A stretch of 64,000 bases of DNA, from positions 62,001 through 126,000 of the forward strand of contig NZ_BMTY01000021.1 of assembly GCF_014649915.1 (NCBI RefSeq), in the 5' to 3' direction. The notes under the pieces were generated by a model. It made no database searches. It saw nothing but the letters and a program-made list of their open reading frames with translations, and had not been told where the DNA came from. Positions 54,677 to 63,901 of this stretch are shown here, piece by piece. The DNA is from Streptomyces toxytricini. Its GTDB lineage: Bacteria; Actinomycetota; Actinomycetes; Streptomycetales; Streptomycetaceae. Made by a program: the position numbers and the translations under genes. Position 1 is the first letter of the stretch; every line of letters begins with the position of its first letter.

Positions 54677-56143
54677 ATGCCTGCCGAGACTCCCGACGGC
54701 GCGATAGAGACCCGGGGTCTGGAACCCGTCCCCGACGCGGAGCGCACCGGGCGCGTCCGCGAACTCGTCCCCACCTGGGTCGCCGCCAACATCAGCGTGC
54801 TGCTGCTGACCATGGGCGCCGGCCTGGTGATCTCCAACGGGCTCAACGTCTGGCAGGTCCTCGTCGTCGCCGTGGCCGGGCCGGTCGTCTCGTACGGGCT
54901 CGTCGGGCTGATCTCGCTGGCCGGCAAGCGCGGCGGCTCGCCCGGCATGGCGCTGTCGCGGGCCGTCTTCGGGCAGCGCGGCAACCTCTTCCCCGGCGCG
55001 CTGATCTGGGTCGCCCGCTGGGGCTGGGAGACCATCAACGCGGTCAGCGGCGCCTTCGCCCTGCTCACCGTCGTGGACCTGCTGTTCGGGGTGGAGAAGA
55101 ACACCTTCCTGATCGTGGTGGCCCTGCTGCTCTTCGTGGGCTGCACGTTCCTGGTCTCGGGCCTCGGCATCAGCGCGCTGCGCGCCTGCTCGACCTGGTC
55201 GACGTACCTCTTCGGCGCGTTCAGCGTGCTCGTCCTCGGCTACCTGGTCGCCGAGACGGACTGGCGGGCCGTCTTCGACCGGCCGGCCGGCTCCACCGCG
55301 ATGATGGTCGCCGGCATCGGCACGATCGCCGCGGGCGGCATCAGCTGGGTGCCGTCGGGCCCCGACTTCACCCGCTACCTGCCGCGCACGGCCTCCGCCC
55401 GCGGCGTGGTCGGCGCGACGGTCGGCGGCGCGGCCGTCGTCGTGATCCCGATGGTGCTGATGGGCGCCGTCATGGCGGTGGGCACCCCGGACCTGGCCTC
55501 CGCGCAGGACCCGGTCTCGTTCATCGGGGAGCTGCTGCCCGCCTGGATCGCGGTCCCGTACCTGCTGATCGCCCTCGTCGGCATGCTGCTGATCAACTCG
55601 ATGTCCATGTACTCGGCCGGGTTCACTGCGCAGACCCTGGGCATCAACGTGCCGCGCGCGGCCGCGGTCAGCGTCAACGCCGCCATCAGCCTGGTGTTCG
55701 GCTTCCTGCTGATGGTCGTCGCGACGAGCTTCTTCGGCTCGTTCATCTCCTTCCTGACGCTGCTGGCGGTGGCCTTCTCCGCCTGGATCGGCGTGTTCGG
55801 CGCCGACATGCTGCGCCGCACCTCGTACGACGGGGAGGCGCTGATGGACACGACACGGACCAGCGCCTACTGGTACCGCGGCGGCTACGCCTGGCAGGCG
55901 ATGGCCGCCTGGGGCGCGGCGCTCGCCGCGGGCCTGCTGTTCACCAGGGTGGACTGGTTCGCGGGCCCGCTCGCGGACACCTGGATCGGGGCCAACGGGC
56001 TGGGCTGGGCCGTCGGCATCCTCACCTCGGGCGTGCTGTACGCCGTCCTCCCGCGCCCGGCGGCGCCGCGGCCGGGCGGGCCGCAGGGCGGGGCGGGCGC
56101 GTCCCGGCCTGAGGCCGAGCCCGCAGGGGCCCTGTCCATCTGA
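54677..56143 (+). CDS. NCS1 family purine/cytosine permease
   Basis: A 488-residue transporter with twelve predicted helices, starting near residue 33 (TWVAANISVLLLTMGAGLV). The helix-3 region reads ALIWVARWGWETINAVSG and the helix-6 region ISWVPSGPDFTRYLPR, both typical of bacterial cytosine/purine NCS1 permeases. The cytosolic tails are hydrophilic. The start is the ATG at 54677, six bases after CGGAG. The ligand may be cytosine or a related base; the sequence does not decide. The next gene follows after 62 bp. Confidence 0.87.
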   Translation: MPAETPDGAIETRGLEPVPDAERTGRVRELVPTWVAANISVLLLTMGAGLVISNGLNVWQVLVVAVAGPVVSYGLVGLISLAGKRGGSPGMALSRAVFGQRGNLFPGALIWVARWGWETINAVSGAFALLTVVDLLFGVEKNTFLIVVALLLFVGCTFLVSGLGISALRACSTWSTYLFGAFSVLVLGYLVAETDWRAVFDRPAGSTAMMVAGIGTIAAGGISWVPSGPDFTRYLPRTASARGVVGATVGGAAVVVIPMVLMGAVMAVGTPDLASAQDPVSFIGELLPAWIAVPYLLIALVGMLLINSMSMYSAGFTAQTLGINVPRAAAVSVNAAISLVFGFLLMVVATSFFGSFISFLTLLAVAFSAWIGVFGADMLRRTSYDGEALMDTTRTSAYWYRGGYAWQAMAAWGAALAAGLLFTRVDWFAGPLADTWIGANGLGWAVGILTSGVLYAVLPRPAAPRPGGPQGGAGASRPEAEPAGALSI

Positions 56144-56205
56144 CGCCCCCTCGGCTACCGTCCCCCTTCGCCCGCGCACCGCATCCGGCGAAGGGGGACT
56201 TCCGC

Positions 56206-57183
56206 ATGCCCGCCACCGTGGCCCGGTTCAACCTGGTCGACCCGCACGGCACGCCGCGGACCCTGTCGGCCCGCTACCGGGCTGCCCTGGAGATGGCCCG
56301 GTACGCGGACGACCGCGGCATCGACACCGTCCAGACGGAGGAGCACCACGGCACGGGCAACAACTGGCTGCCCTCCCCGCTGGCGTTCGCGGGCGCCGTC
56401 CTCGGGGCGACGCGGCGCATCACCGTCACCGTCTCGGCGATCATCGGCCCGCTGTACGACCCGCTGCGCGCGGCCGAGGACATCGCCGTCCTCGACCTGC
56501 TGAGCGGCGGGCGGCTCGTCACCGTCGCGGGCCTCGGCTACCGCCGGGAGGAGTACGAGCAGCACGGCGTCGACTGGGCCCGTCGCGGCCGGCTCCAGGA
56601 CGAGCTGCTGGAGGCGCTGCTCGCCGCGTGGACGGGCGAGCCGTTCGCCTTCCGCGGCCGCACGGTGCGGGTGACGCCGGCGCCGTACACCCGCCCGCAC
56701 CCGCCGCTGCTGGTCGGCGGCAGCTCGAAGGCGGCGGCGCGGCGCGCGGCCCGGCTGGGGCTGCCCTTCTTCCCGGGCGCGCACCTGCCGGAGCTGGCGG
56801 CGTACTACGCGGAGCAGCTCGCGGCGTACGGCCGGGAGGGGTTCTGCATGATGCCGTCGGCGCGGACGGCGCTGCTGCACCTCGCGGATGACCCCGACCG
56901 GGTCTGGGCCGAGCACGGCGCGTGCTTCCTGCACGAGGCGCGGGCGTACGCCTCCTGGCAGTCGGGGGGCGTGCGCAGTGCGGTGCGTTCGGCGGCGGGC
57001 TCGGTGGCGGAGCTGCGCGCCGAGGGCGTCTACCGGGTGCTGACGCCGGAGGAGGCGGTGGAGTACGCCCGGGGGGCGGAGAGCCTGGTGCTGCACCCGC
57101 TGTGCGGCGGGATGCCGCCGGACGAGGGCTGGCGGAGCCTGCACCTGATGTGCGAACGGGTGCTGCCCCGGCTCGGGAAGTGA
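56206..57183 (+). CDS. LLM-class flavin-dependent oxidoreductase
   Basis: A 325-residue luciferase-like TIM-barrel protein. Seen features are QTEEHHGTGNNWLPSP, AAEDIAVLDLLSGGRLVTVAGLGYR and PPLLVGGSSKAAARRAARLG, typical of group-I flavin monooxygenases using FMNH2 or F420. The substrate is unknown. The start is the ATG at 56206, preceded by a G-rich stretch. It may be co-transcribed with the NCS1 permease 62 bp upstream, which hints at catabolism of a base or heterocycle. Confidence 0.85.
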   Translation: MPATVARFNLVDPHGTPRTLSARYRAALEMARYADDRGIDTVQTEEHHGTGNNWLPSPLAFAGAVLGATRRITVTVSAIIGPLYDPLRAAEDIAVLDLLSGGRLVTVAGLGYRREEYEQHGVDWARRGRLQDELLEALLAAWTGEPFAFRGRTVRVTPAPYTRPHPPLLVGGSSKAAARRAARLGLPFFPGAHLPELAAYYAEQLAAYGREGFCMMPSARTALLHLADDPDRVWAEHGACFLHEARAYASWQSGGVRSAVRSAAGSVAELRAEGVYRVLTPEEAVEYARGAESLVLHPLCGGMPPDEGWRSLHLMCERVLPRLGK

Positions 57184-57232
57184 GCCGGGGCAGCACCGCC
57201 TGCGTGAGGAGCGGGGTGGTGGCGGGGGATGG

Positions 57233-58666
57233 TTACCCCATCTCCTCCAACGCCTTGCCCTTGGTCTCCGGCACCCACTTGAGGATGAACGGGATCGAGA
57301 GCACGGCGAAGACGGTGTAGATCACGTAGGCGCCGGACAGGTTCCAGTCCGCCAGCGACGGGAACGTGACGGTGATGAGCCAGTTGGCGACCCACTGGGC
57401 CGCGGCGGCTACGCCGAGCGCGGCGGCGCGGATGCGGTTGGGGAACATCTCGCCGAGGAGGACCCACACCACGACGCCCCAGGAGAGCGCGAAGAAGAGC
57501 ACGAAGGAGTGGGCGGCGACGAGCGCGACGGCGGCCTGGAGGTCGGGCATGGTGATGTCGTCGCCGGTGCCGGTCGTGTACGAGAACGCCCAGGCGGCGG
57601 TGCCGAGCGAGAGGGCCATGCCGACCGAGCCGATGAGGGCGAGCGGCTTGCGGCCGAGGCGGTCCACGAAGATCATCGCGATCACCGTGCCGACGATGTT
57701 GATGATCGACGTGGTGAACGAGTAGAGGAAGGAGCTCGAGGGGTCGATGCCGACGGACTGCCACAGCGAGGAGCTGTAGTAGAAGATCACGTTGATGCCG
57801 ACGAGCTGCTGGAAGACCGACAGGCCGATGCCGACCCAGACGATGGGCAGCAGGCCGAAGCGGCCGCCGAGGAGGTCCTTGAAGGTGGACTTGTGCTCGG
57901 AGCGCATCGCGTGCTCGATCTCGGCGACGCGGGCGTCGAGGTCTGCGTGCGAGCCCTCGACCTCGGCGAGGACCTTGCGGGCCTGCTCGGTGCGGCCGGC
58001 CGAGATCAGGAAGCGGGGGGACTCGGGGATGACGAAGGACAGCAGCCCGTAGAGCACGGCCGGGACGACCATGACGCCGAGCATCCACTGCCAGGCCTCC
58101 AGGCCGGCGAGGTCGCCGCGCTGGTCGCCGCCCGCGAGGTTGAGGATGGCCCAGTTGACCAGCTGGGAGACGGCGATGCCGATGACGATCGCGGCCTGCT
58201 GGAAGGAGGCCAGGCGGCCTCGGTAGGCGGGCGGGGAGACCTCGGCGATGTAGGCGGGGCCGATGACCGAGGCCATGCCGATGCCGAAGCCGCCGACGAT
58301 GCGCCAGGCGGCCAGGTCCCACAGGGCGAACGGCAGGGCGGAGCCGATGGCGCTCGCGGTGAAGAGGACGGCGGCGATCTGCATGCAGCGGATTCGGCCG
58401 ATCCGGTCGGCGATGCGGCCGGCGGTGGCGGCGCCGAGCGCGCAGCCGATCAGGGCGGCCGCGATGACCTGGGCCAGGGCCTCGGACCCGACGTCGAAGC
58501 GGTCGCGGATGGCGACGACGGCGCCGTTGATGACCGAGCTGTCGTAGCCGAAGAGGAAACCGCCCATCGCGGCGGCCGCGGTGATGAAGATGACGTGCCC
58601 GAGGTGGTCGGACCGGGCGGCGCGCCCTCCGTCCGGAGCCGGCGCCTTCTCTGTGCTGCTGCTCAA
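57233..58666 (-). CDS. glcP: Glucose permease GlcP (sugar porter MFS)
   Basis: A 477-residue proton-sugar symporter with twelve helices. Sugar-porter signatures are GGFLFGYDSSVINGA, GRIADRIGRIRCM, PESPRFL, QQLVGINVIFYYS, DRLGRKPLALIGS and the closing VPETKGKALEEM. The match to S. coelicolor GlcP and the position next to smc support glucose uptake. The start is the ATG at 58666. A promoter-like TTGACT/TAAGCT pair lies at 58776-58803. In Streptomyces glucose induces this gene and it is needed for catabolite control. Confidence 0.93.
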   Translation of the reverse strand: MSSSTEKAPAPDGGRAARSDHLGHVIFITAAAAMGGFLFGYDSSVINGAVVAIRDRFDVGSEALAQVIAAALIGCALGAATAGRIADRIGRIRCMQIAAVLFTASAIGSALPFALWDLAAWRIVGGFGIGMASVIGPAYIAEVSPPAYRGRLASFQQAAIVIGIAVSQLVNWAILNLAGGDQRGDLAGLEAWQWMLGVMVVPAVLYGLLSFVIPESPRFLISAGRTEQARKVLAEVEGSHADLDARVAEIEHAMRSEHKSTFKDLLGGRFGLLPIVWVGIGLSVFQQLVGINVIFYYSSSLWQSVGIDPSSSFLYSFTTSIINIVGTVIAMIFVDRLGRKPLALIGSVGMALSLGTAAWAFSYTTGTGDDITMPDLQAAVALVAAHSFVLFFALSWGVVVWVLLGEMFPNRIRAAALGVAAAAQWVANWLITVTFPSLADWNLSGAYVIYTVFAVLSIPFILKWVPETKGKALEEMG

Positions 58667-58775
58667 GGTGTGCTCCTGTGCCCTGCTGCGACGGCGGGCG
58701 GGTGGGGTGTTTTTTCCTTCCAGTGGGGCACAGGTCTACAACCGGCACCACTCGAAGGGAAGAGGCGGCGCAGCG

Positions 58776-58803
58776 AGCTTATGTGTTCATTTCTTGAAGT
58801 CAA
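58776..58803 (-). promoter_or_regulatory. Candidate glcP promoter
   Basis: On the minus strand TTGACT (58798-58803) and TAAGCT (58776-58781) are separated by 16 bp, giving a leader of about 100 nt. The box is in the only AT-rich patch of the 268-bp glcP-smc spacer. Confidence 0.5.
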
Positions 58804-58934
58804 TACCCAGAGGTGAACTCGAACGAAAGGTTATGTGCCTCGAATGCCGTGACCTGCTGGGACGCACCCTGGGCAGAGGCTTCACTTCTTGAAGGTCCGG
58901 GGCTGAGAAAGAGGCTCGGAGTCACCCGGACGGC

Positions 58935-61900
58935 TCAGCGGAGCCGCTGGCTGATCACCTTCGAGACGCCGTCGCCCTGCATGGAGACGCCGTAGAGGGC
59001 GTCGGCGACCTCCATCGTGCGCTTCTGGTGCGTGATGACGATCAGCTGCGAGCTCTCCTGGAGCTCCTCCATGATCCTGATCAGCCGCTGGAGGTTGGTG
59101 TCGTCGAGCGCCGCCTCGACCTCGTCCATCACGTAGAACGGGCTCGGCCGGGCCTTGAAGATCGACACCAGGAGGGCGACGGCGGTCAGCGACCGCTCCC
59201 CGCCCGACAGCAGCGACAGCCGCTTGACCTTCTTGCCCGGCGGGCGGGCCTCGACGTCGACCCCCGTGGCGAGCATGTCGTCCGGGTCGGTGAGCACCAG
59301 TCGGCCCTCGCCGCCGGGGAAGAGCCGCGCGAAGACGCCCTCGAACTCGCGTGCCGTGTCGTGGTAGGCCTCGGTGAAGACCTGCTCGACCCGCCGGTCG
59401 ACCTCCTTGACGACCTGGAGGAGGTCGGAACGGGTCCGGCGGAGGTCCTCCAGCTGCTCGCTCAGGAACTTGTGCCGCTCCTCCAGGGCCGCGAACTCCT
59501 CCAGCGCCAGCGGGTTGACCTTGCCGAGCTGCTGATAGGCGCGCTCGGCGGCCTTCAGCCGCTTCTCCTGCTCGGCGCGCACGAAGCGGCCGGGCCGGTT
59601 GCGGGGGTGCTCCGGGTCCTCGGGGAGCGCCTCGCCCTCCGCGGGCGGGCTCGGCGGGACCGGCTGGTCGGGCCCGTACTCGGCGGTGAGCGACTCGGCG
59701 CCCATGCCGAACTCCTCCAGGGCCCGGGCCTCCACCTGTTCGATCCGCAGCCGCTTCTCGGCGCCGAGAACCTCCCCGCGGTGCACGGAGTCGGTGAGCT
59801 TGTCCAGCTCCGCCTTCAGGTCGCGGCCGCGGGTGCGGGCTTCGCCGAGCTCGCGTTCGCGCACGGCCTTGGCCTCCTCGGCGGCCGCACGCTCCTCCTG
59901 GGCGCGGCCGAGGGAGACCTCGATGTGCGCGAGCAGCTGGCGGGCGCCGTCGGCGACGGCGCGGGCGACCCCGGCCTCCCGGCGCAGCCGCTCGCGGCGG
60001 GCCGCGGCCCGGGCCCGCGCCTCGCGTTCGGCGCGGGCGCCCCGGTCGAGGGCGTCGGCCCGGCCGGCCAGGGCCTTGACCCGCTCCTCGTGGGTACGCA
60101 GCTGCAGGCGCGCCTCCATCTCGGTCTGGCGGGCGTTGGCCCCGTCGGCGGCGAGCCGGTCGCGCACGGCGGTGTCGGGCTCCTCCTCGGCTTCGCCGTG
60201 GCTCTCCTCGGCGGCGGCCAGCCGTTCGGCGCATTCCTGGGCCTCCGCCAGCGCCTCCTCCAGCGCGGCCCGCGCCTTCTCGGCGGCGGCGGCGCTGCGC
60301 TCGGCCTCGCCGGAGGCGCCCTTCGCCTGGCCGGCGAGCCGGCCGAGCTGCTGGGCCGTTCCGGCCCGGGCCTGCTCGGCGGCCCGGCGCCGCTCCCCGA
60401 GTTCCTCGACGCGGGCGGCGCAGACCCGGCGGTGCTCCCGCGCGGCCTCCTGGGCGGCGGCCAGCTCCCGGCACTGCCCGTCCAAGCGGTCGAGCTCGGC
60501 CGCGGCCTCGTCGACGGCGGCCTGCACCTCGATGAGGCTGGGCGCACCGGCGGACCCGCCGTGCGCGAGGTGCGCCGCGAGCACGTCCCCGTCCCGGGTC
60601 ACGGCCACCGCGTCGGGCCGCGCCGCAAGGAGCGCCTCGGCCTCGCCGAGATCGGCGACGACGTAGTGCCCGTGCAACACCCGGGCGACGGCCCGCACGA
60701 GCCCGGCGTCCCCGTGTACGAGCCCCCCGGCGGGCGTCCCGAACAGCGCGTCCGCGCCCAGCGGGCCGCCTTCGGCTGCGGAATCCCAGCCCCCGGTGCC
60801 GGCCCCCGCGACATCGGCCGCCGAGGCCGCAGCGCCCTCGGGAGCGACCGCGGTGACGTGACGTCCGCCCGGAGCGACTGGAGCCGCCGGCACACCCGCG
60901 GCTTCGCCGACGGCCGGGAACCCGGGCGCGGCAGGGGAGCCCCCGCAGGCGGCAGGGTCGCCGGCCCGGCGGCCGGCCGACGCGGGCGGGCCCGCCGGGA
61001 CAGCCGGGGAATCGGGTGCGGCCGGCCCGGCCGGACCCCCTTCGAGCATGGCAGCGGCACTTGCCTGGCCTCCGCCGGACAGGGTCGGCCCCGCCGGGGA
61101 GCCTTGGAACTCCTGGGGGGCGGGAACGGCCGCGGCACCTGCGGCGGTCGCAGGGTCGCCGGCTTGGCGGCCGGCCGGCACGGTCGGGCCCGCCCCGACG
61201 GCCGCACATACGGCAGCGGCCGGTGCGCCCTCGGCAGCGGCCGGGACCCCGGCTTGGCCACCGGTCGGCACGGTCGGGCCCGCCCCGACGGCCGGAGATC
61301 CGGGGGCGGCCGGGGCAGCCGGGGAGGTCCCAGGGTCGCCGGCCCGGCGGCCGGCCGGCACGGTGGGGGCGGCCGAAGGGTTCTGTTCGGGGGCTGGGAG
61401 CCGGTCCCCGGCGGGAGACGGGAGCGCGGGCCGGCCGGGTACGGCCGGGGCCGTGATCAAAAACGAGGCGCGGCCTGCGTCCGTGGCGCGCAGGTGGCGG
61501 ATGGCTCGGGCCGCTGCGGAGGGGGAGTCCGCCGCCAGGGCGTCGGCCGAGGCGCCGAGGGCCGCCGCCACCGCGGCTTCCCAGCCGGGGGCCACCGTGA
61601 GGCGTTCCGCGGCCGGGCCGAGCAGGCCGGTCAGCCGGTCGCGGGCGGCCAGGGCCGCGCCGGTGCCGTCCTTGCGGCGCAGGCCCAGGGCGAGGGCGTC
61701 CCGCCGGGCCGCGACCGCCGCGCGGGAGCGTTCCGCGGCCGTCGCCGCGTCCCGGGCCGCGGCGAGCGCCGCCTCCGCCTCCGCGAGCTCCGCCTTCGCG
61801 GCCTCGTGCTCGCCGTCGGCCGAGGGCTCCTCCAGCCCGCCGACCTCCTCGGCCAGGGCCTCGTACTCCTCCTGCGCGGCATGCGCCCGCTGCCGGGCCG

Positions 61901-63161
61901 CGTCGCGCGCGGCGGCCAGCCGGTCGGCCTCCGCCTGGGCGGCCCCGGCCCGCGAGCGGGCGGCGCCGAGCCGCCCGGTCAGCCGGGCCAGGCCCTCGCG
62001 CCGGTCGGCGATGGCCCGCGCGGCGTCGCGCAGCCGCCGCTCCTCCTCGGCGAGGGCCCGCTCCAGTTCGGCACGGTGCGCGGAGGTGTCCTCCAGGGCC
62101 CGCGAGGCCGCCTCCAGCGCCGCCGCCAGCTCCGCCTCCTGTTCGCGGATGCGGGCGGCCTCGCGCTCCATGTCCTCCGGGTCGCGGCCCCGCCGCTCCT
62201 CCTCCTCCTGCGGCGCGGACGCCGACCGGACGCGGGCGTCGGCCAGGGAGGCCGTCCCGCGGACCCGCTCGGCCAGCTGCGACAGCTCGTACCAGGTCTG
62301 CTGGGCGCGCTGCAGCCGCGGAGCCAGGCAGCGCACGGCCTCCTCCAGCTCCGCCTCCCGGCGGACGGCGTCGGCGAGCTGCGCCTCGGCGGCGTCCTTG
62401 CGCTCCTTCAGCGCGGCCTCGTCGGCGAGCTCGGCCTGCAGCGCGGCCCGCAGTGCCACCAGGTCGTCCGCGAGGAGGCGCAGCCGGGCGTCGCGCAGGT
62501 CGGCCTGGATGACGGCGGCTCGGCGGGCGACGGCGGCCTGCCGCCCCAGCGGCTTGAGCTGCCGGCGCAGCTCCTCGGTGAGGTCCTGCACGCGGGAGAG
62601 GTTGGCCTGCATCGCGTCGAGCTTCCGCAGCGCCTTCTCCTTGCGCTTGCGGTGCTTGAGGACGCCGGCCGCCTCCTCGATGAACGCGCGGCGCCCCATC
62701 GGGTCGGCGTGCAGGACGGAGTCCAGCTGGCCCTGCCCGACGATGACGTGCATCTCGCGGCCGATGCCGGAGTCGGAGAGCAGCTCCTGGATGTCGAGGA
62801 GGCGGCAGGTGTCGCCGTTGATCTGGTATTCGCTGCTGCCCCCGCGGAACATGATCCGCGTGATGGTGACCTCGGCGTACTCGATGGGCAGGGCGCCGTC
62901 GGAGTTGTCGATGGTCAGCGAGACCTCGGCCCGCCCGAGCGGCGGGCGGCCGGTCGTCCCGGCGAAGATGACGTCCTCCATCTTCCCGCCGCGCAGCGAC
63001 TTCGCGCCCTGCTCGCCCATGACCCAGGACAGCGCGTCCACCACGTTCGACTTGCCGGACCCGTTGGGGCCCACCACGCAGGTGATGCCCGGCTCGAAGC
63101 GCAGGGTGGTCGCGGACGCGAACGACTTGAAGCCGCGCAGGGTCAGGGACTTGAGGTGCAC
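58935..63161 (-). CDS. smc: Chromosome segregation protein SMC with enlarged hinge
   Basis: A 1408-residue condensin ATPase that organises and segregates the chromosome. It starts MHLKSLTLRGFKSF, with Walker A VVGPNGSGKSN at about residues 31-40. Two long coiled coils flank a hinge (about residues 500-860). The C-terminal head holds LSLLSGGERSLTAVALL and Walker B FYVMDEVEAALDD. Streptomyces SMC is usually near 1190 residues. The excess of roughly 225 sits in the hinge at about residues 574-800 as a Gly/Pro/Ala repeat insert. The frame is intact throughout. ScpA and ScpB are not in this window. Confidence 0.95.
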   Translation of the reverse strand: MHLKSLTLRGFKSFASATTLRFEPGITCVVGPNGSGKSNVVDALSWVMGEQGAKSLRGGKMEDVIFAGTTGRPPLGRAEVSLTIDNSDGALPIEYAEVTITRIMFRGGSSEYQINGDTCRLLDIQELLSDSGIGREMHVIVGQGQLDSVLHADPMGRRAFIEEAAGVLKHRKRKEKALRKLDAMQANLSRVQDLTEELRRQLKPLGRQAAVARRAAVIQADLRDARLRLLADDLVALRAALQAELADEAALKERKDAAEAQLADAVRREAELEEAVRCLAPRLQRAQQTWYELSQLAERVRGTASLADARVRSASAPQEEEERRGRDPEDMEREAARIREQEAELAAALEAASRALEDTSAHRAELERALAEEERRLRDAARAIADRREGLARLTGRLGAARSRAGAAQAEADRLAAARDAARQRAHAAQEEYEALAEEVGGLEEPSADGEHEAAKAELAEAEAALAAARDAATAAERSRAAVAARRDALALGLRRKDGTGAALAARDRLTGLLGPAAERLTVAPGWEAAVAAALGASADALAADSPSAAARAIRHLRATDAGRASFLITAPAVPGRPALPSPAGDRLPAPEQNPSAAPTVPAGRRAGDPGTSPAAPAAPGSPAVGAGPTVPTGGQAGVPAAAEGAPAAAVCAAVGAGPTVPAGRQAGDPATAAGAAAVPAPQEFQGSPAGPTLSGGGQASAAAMLEGGPAGPAAPDSPAVPAGPPASAGRRAGDPAACGGSPAAPGFPAVGEAAGVPAAPVAPGGRHVTAVAPEGAAASAADVAGAGTGGWDSAAEGGPLGADALFGTPAGGLVHGDAGLVRAVARVLHGHYVVADLGEAEALLAARPDAVAVTRDGDVLAAHLAHGGSAGAPSLIEVQAAVDEAAAELDRLDGQCRELAAAQEAAREHRRVCAARVEELGERRRAAEQARAGTAQQLGRLAGQAKGASGEAERSAAAAEKARAALEEALAEAQECAERLAAAEESHGEAEEEPDTAVRDRLAADGANARQTEMEARLQLRTHEERVKALAGRADALDRGARAEREARARAAARRERLRREAGVARAVADGARQLLAHIEVSLGRAQEERAAAEEAKAVRERELGEARTRGRDLKAELDKLTDSVHRGEVLGAEKRLRIEQVEARALEEFGMGAESLTAEYGPDQPVPPSPPAEGEALPEDPEHPRNRPGRFVRAEQEKRLKAAERAYQQLGKVNPLALEEFAALEERHKFLSEQLEDLRRTRSDLLQVVKEVDRRVEQVFTEAYHDTAREFEGVFARLFPGGEGRLVLTDPDDMLATGVDVEARPPGKKVKRLSLLSGGERSLTAVALLVSIFKARPSPFYVMDEVEAALDDTNLQRLIRIMEELQESSQLIVITHQKRTMEVADALYGVSMQGDGVSKVISQRLR
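60760..61440 (-). repeat. Repeat insert inside the SMC hinge
   Basis: About five imperfect 30-33-residue units are built on PTVPAGRRAGDP and are separated by Ala/Pro/Gly filler. They lie between ASFLITAPAVPG and GADALFGTPAGG, which are hinge sequence. At the DNA level a 28-bp string at about 61176-61203 recurs at about 61268-61295. Confidence 0.88.
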
Positions 63162-63272
63162 GCCGCCGGACTCTACCTTTCGCGTTCGGTTTCACCCGCG
63201 AAGGTGCAGGGCAGGAGTCTGGCCGAGCCCCGGCGGGGGCCGCTCTGCGAGGAGGGGGCGGGGAAAGGAAAG

Positions 63273-63294
63273 AAGGGACGCCGAAGCGTCCCTT
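63273..63294 (-). terminator. Intrinsic terminator with TTCG loop
   Basis: A 9-bp stem AAGGGACGC / GCGTCCCTT closes a TTCG loop and is followed on the minus strand by CTTTCCTTTCC. It lies 43 nt after the stop of the small coiled-coil gene and isolates it from smc. Confidence 0.85.
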
Positions 63295-63337
63295 GCAGTT
63301 TCGTGCGGGGCTGGAATCGAGCGACGATGAGCGCGGA

Positions 63338-63553
63338 TCAGGTGAGCGCAGGCTCCGCCTGGGGTACGTCGATGTCGATGCGGTCCAGCAGCGAGTCTCC
63401 GTGCTGAGCGGCGGCCGCGTTCAGCGCGTCGTTTTCGGACTGAATCCGTACGAGCTCGGACTCGAGGTCCTGTACGCGCTGCTGAAGCCGTCGCATCTCG
63501 GCGAGGAGTCGCGGGTCGGAACCGCCGACGTAACCGAGAAGCGCCTTTGCCAT
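63338..63553 (-). CDS. Small conserved coiled-coil protein
   Basis: A 71-residue protein, MAKALLGYVGGSDPRLLAEM, then a heptad-patterned helix RRLQQRVQDLESELVRIQSE and a hydrophilic tail ending VPQAEPALT. It looks like a homodimeric zipper of the kind found next to smc in streptomycetes. Function is unknown. The start is the ATG at 63553, eight bases after GGAGG. It has its own terminator, so it is not co-transcribed with smc. Confidence 0.85.
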   Translation of the reverse strand: MAKALLGYVGGSDPRLLAEMRRLQQRVQDLESELVRIQSENDALNAAAAQHGDSLLDRIDIDVPQAEPALT

Positions 63554-63901
63554 GATGGATGGTCCTCCACACTGAGTGACCGACCGAAGCGGTGTGGGTC
63601 GTGAGGGTTCGCACCCGCGGATGTCCGACAGCGACTGTCAGTCACTGCGCTTAACTCTGCCAGCACTGCCAAACAGCTAGGGTGCGCGGGGCTTCCAGCG
63701 TCTCACCAAAAAGTTTGACGGTCAACACGATCACGCCCCGTATCGGCGGGCAGGCCGGTTCGCGCAGAGGATGTGGAGATCGTCCGCTCTTCCGAGCCTT
63801 CCACGCCCGCGCCGGCCCGGCAACGCGTCGGGCGCGAACGTGCAGATCCGGAGCCGTGCGGGCCGCTTCCGGGTGTGATCAGTACATGATCAGCCGGTAG
63901 G
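63554..63901. other. Spacer upstream of the small coiled-coil gene
   Basis: This 348-bp gap has no supported gene. On the minus strand it carries a possible -35 in TGTTGACCGTCAAAC (near 63713-63727) and the palindrome TGATCA-GTACA-TGATCA at 63876-63892 just after the acylphosphatase stop. Both are suggestive only. Confidence 0.45.

Noticed and set aside
59028-63407. A 1459-codon plus-strand open frame antisense to smc
   Set aside because: The complement of a GC-rich coding sequence with biased third positions often stays open. The minus strand gives a complete SMC with all motifs.
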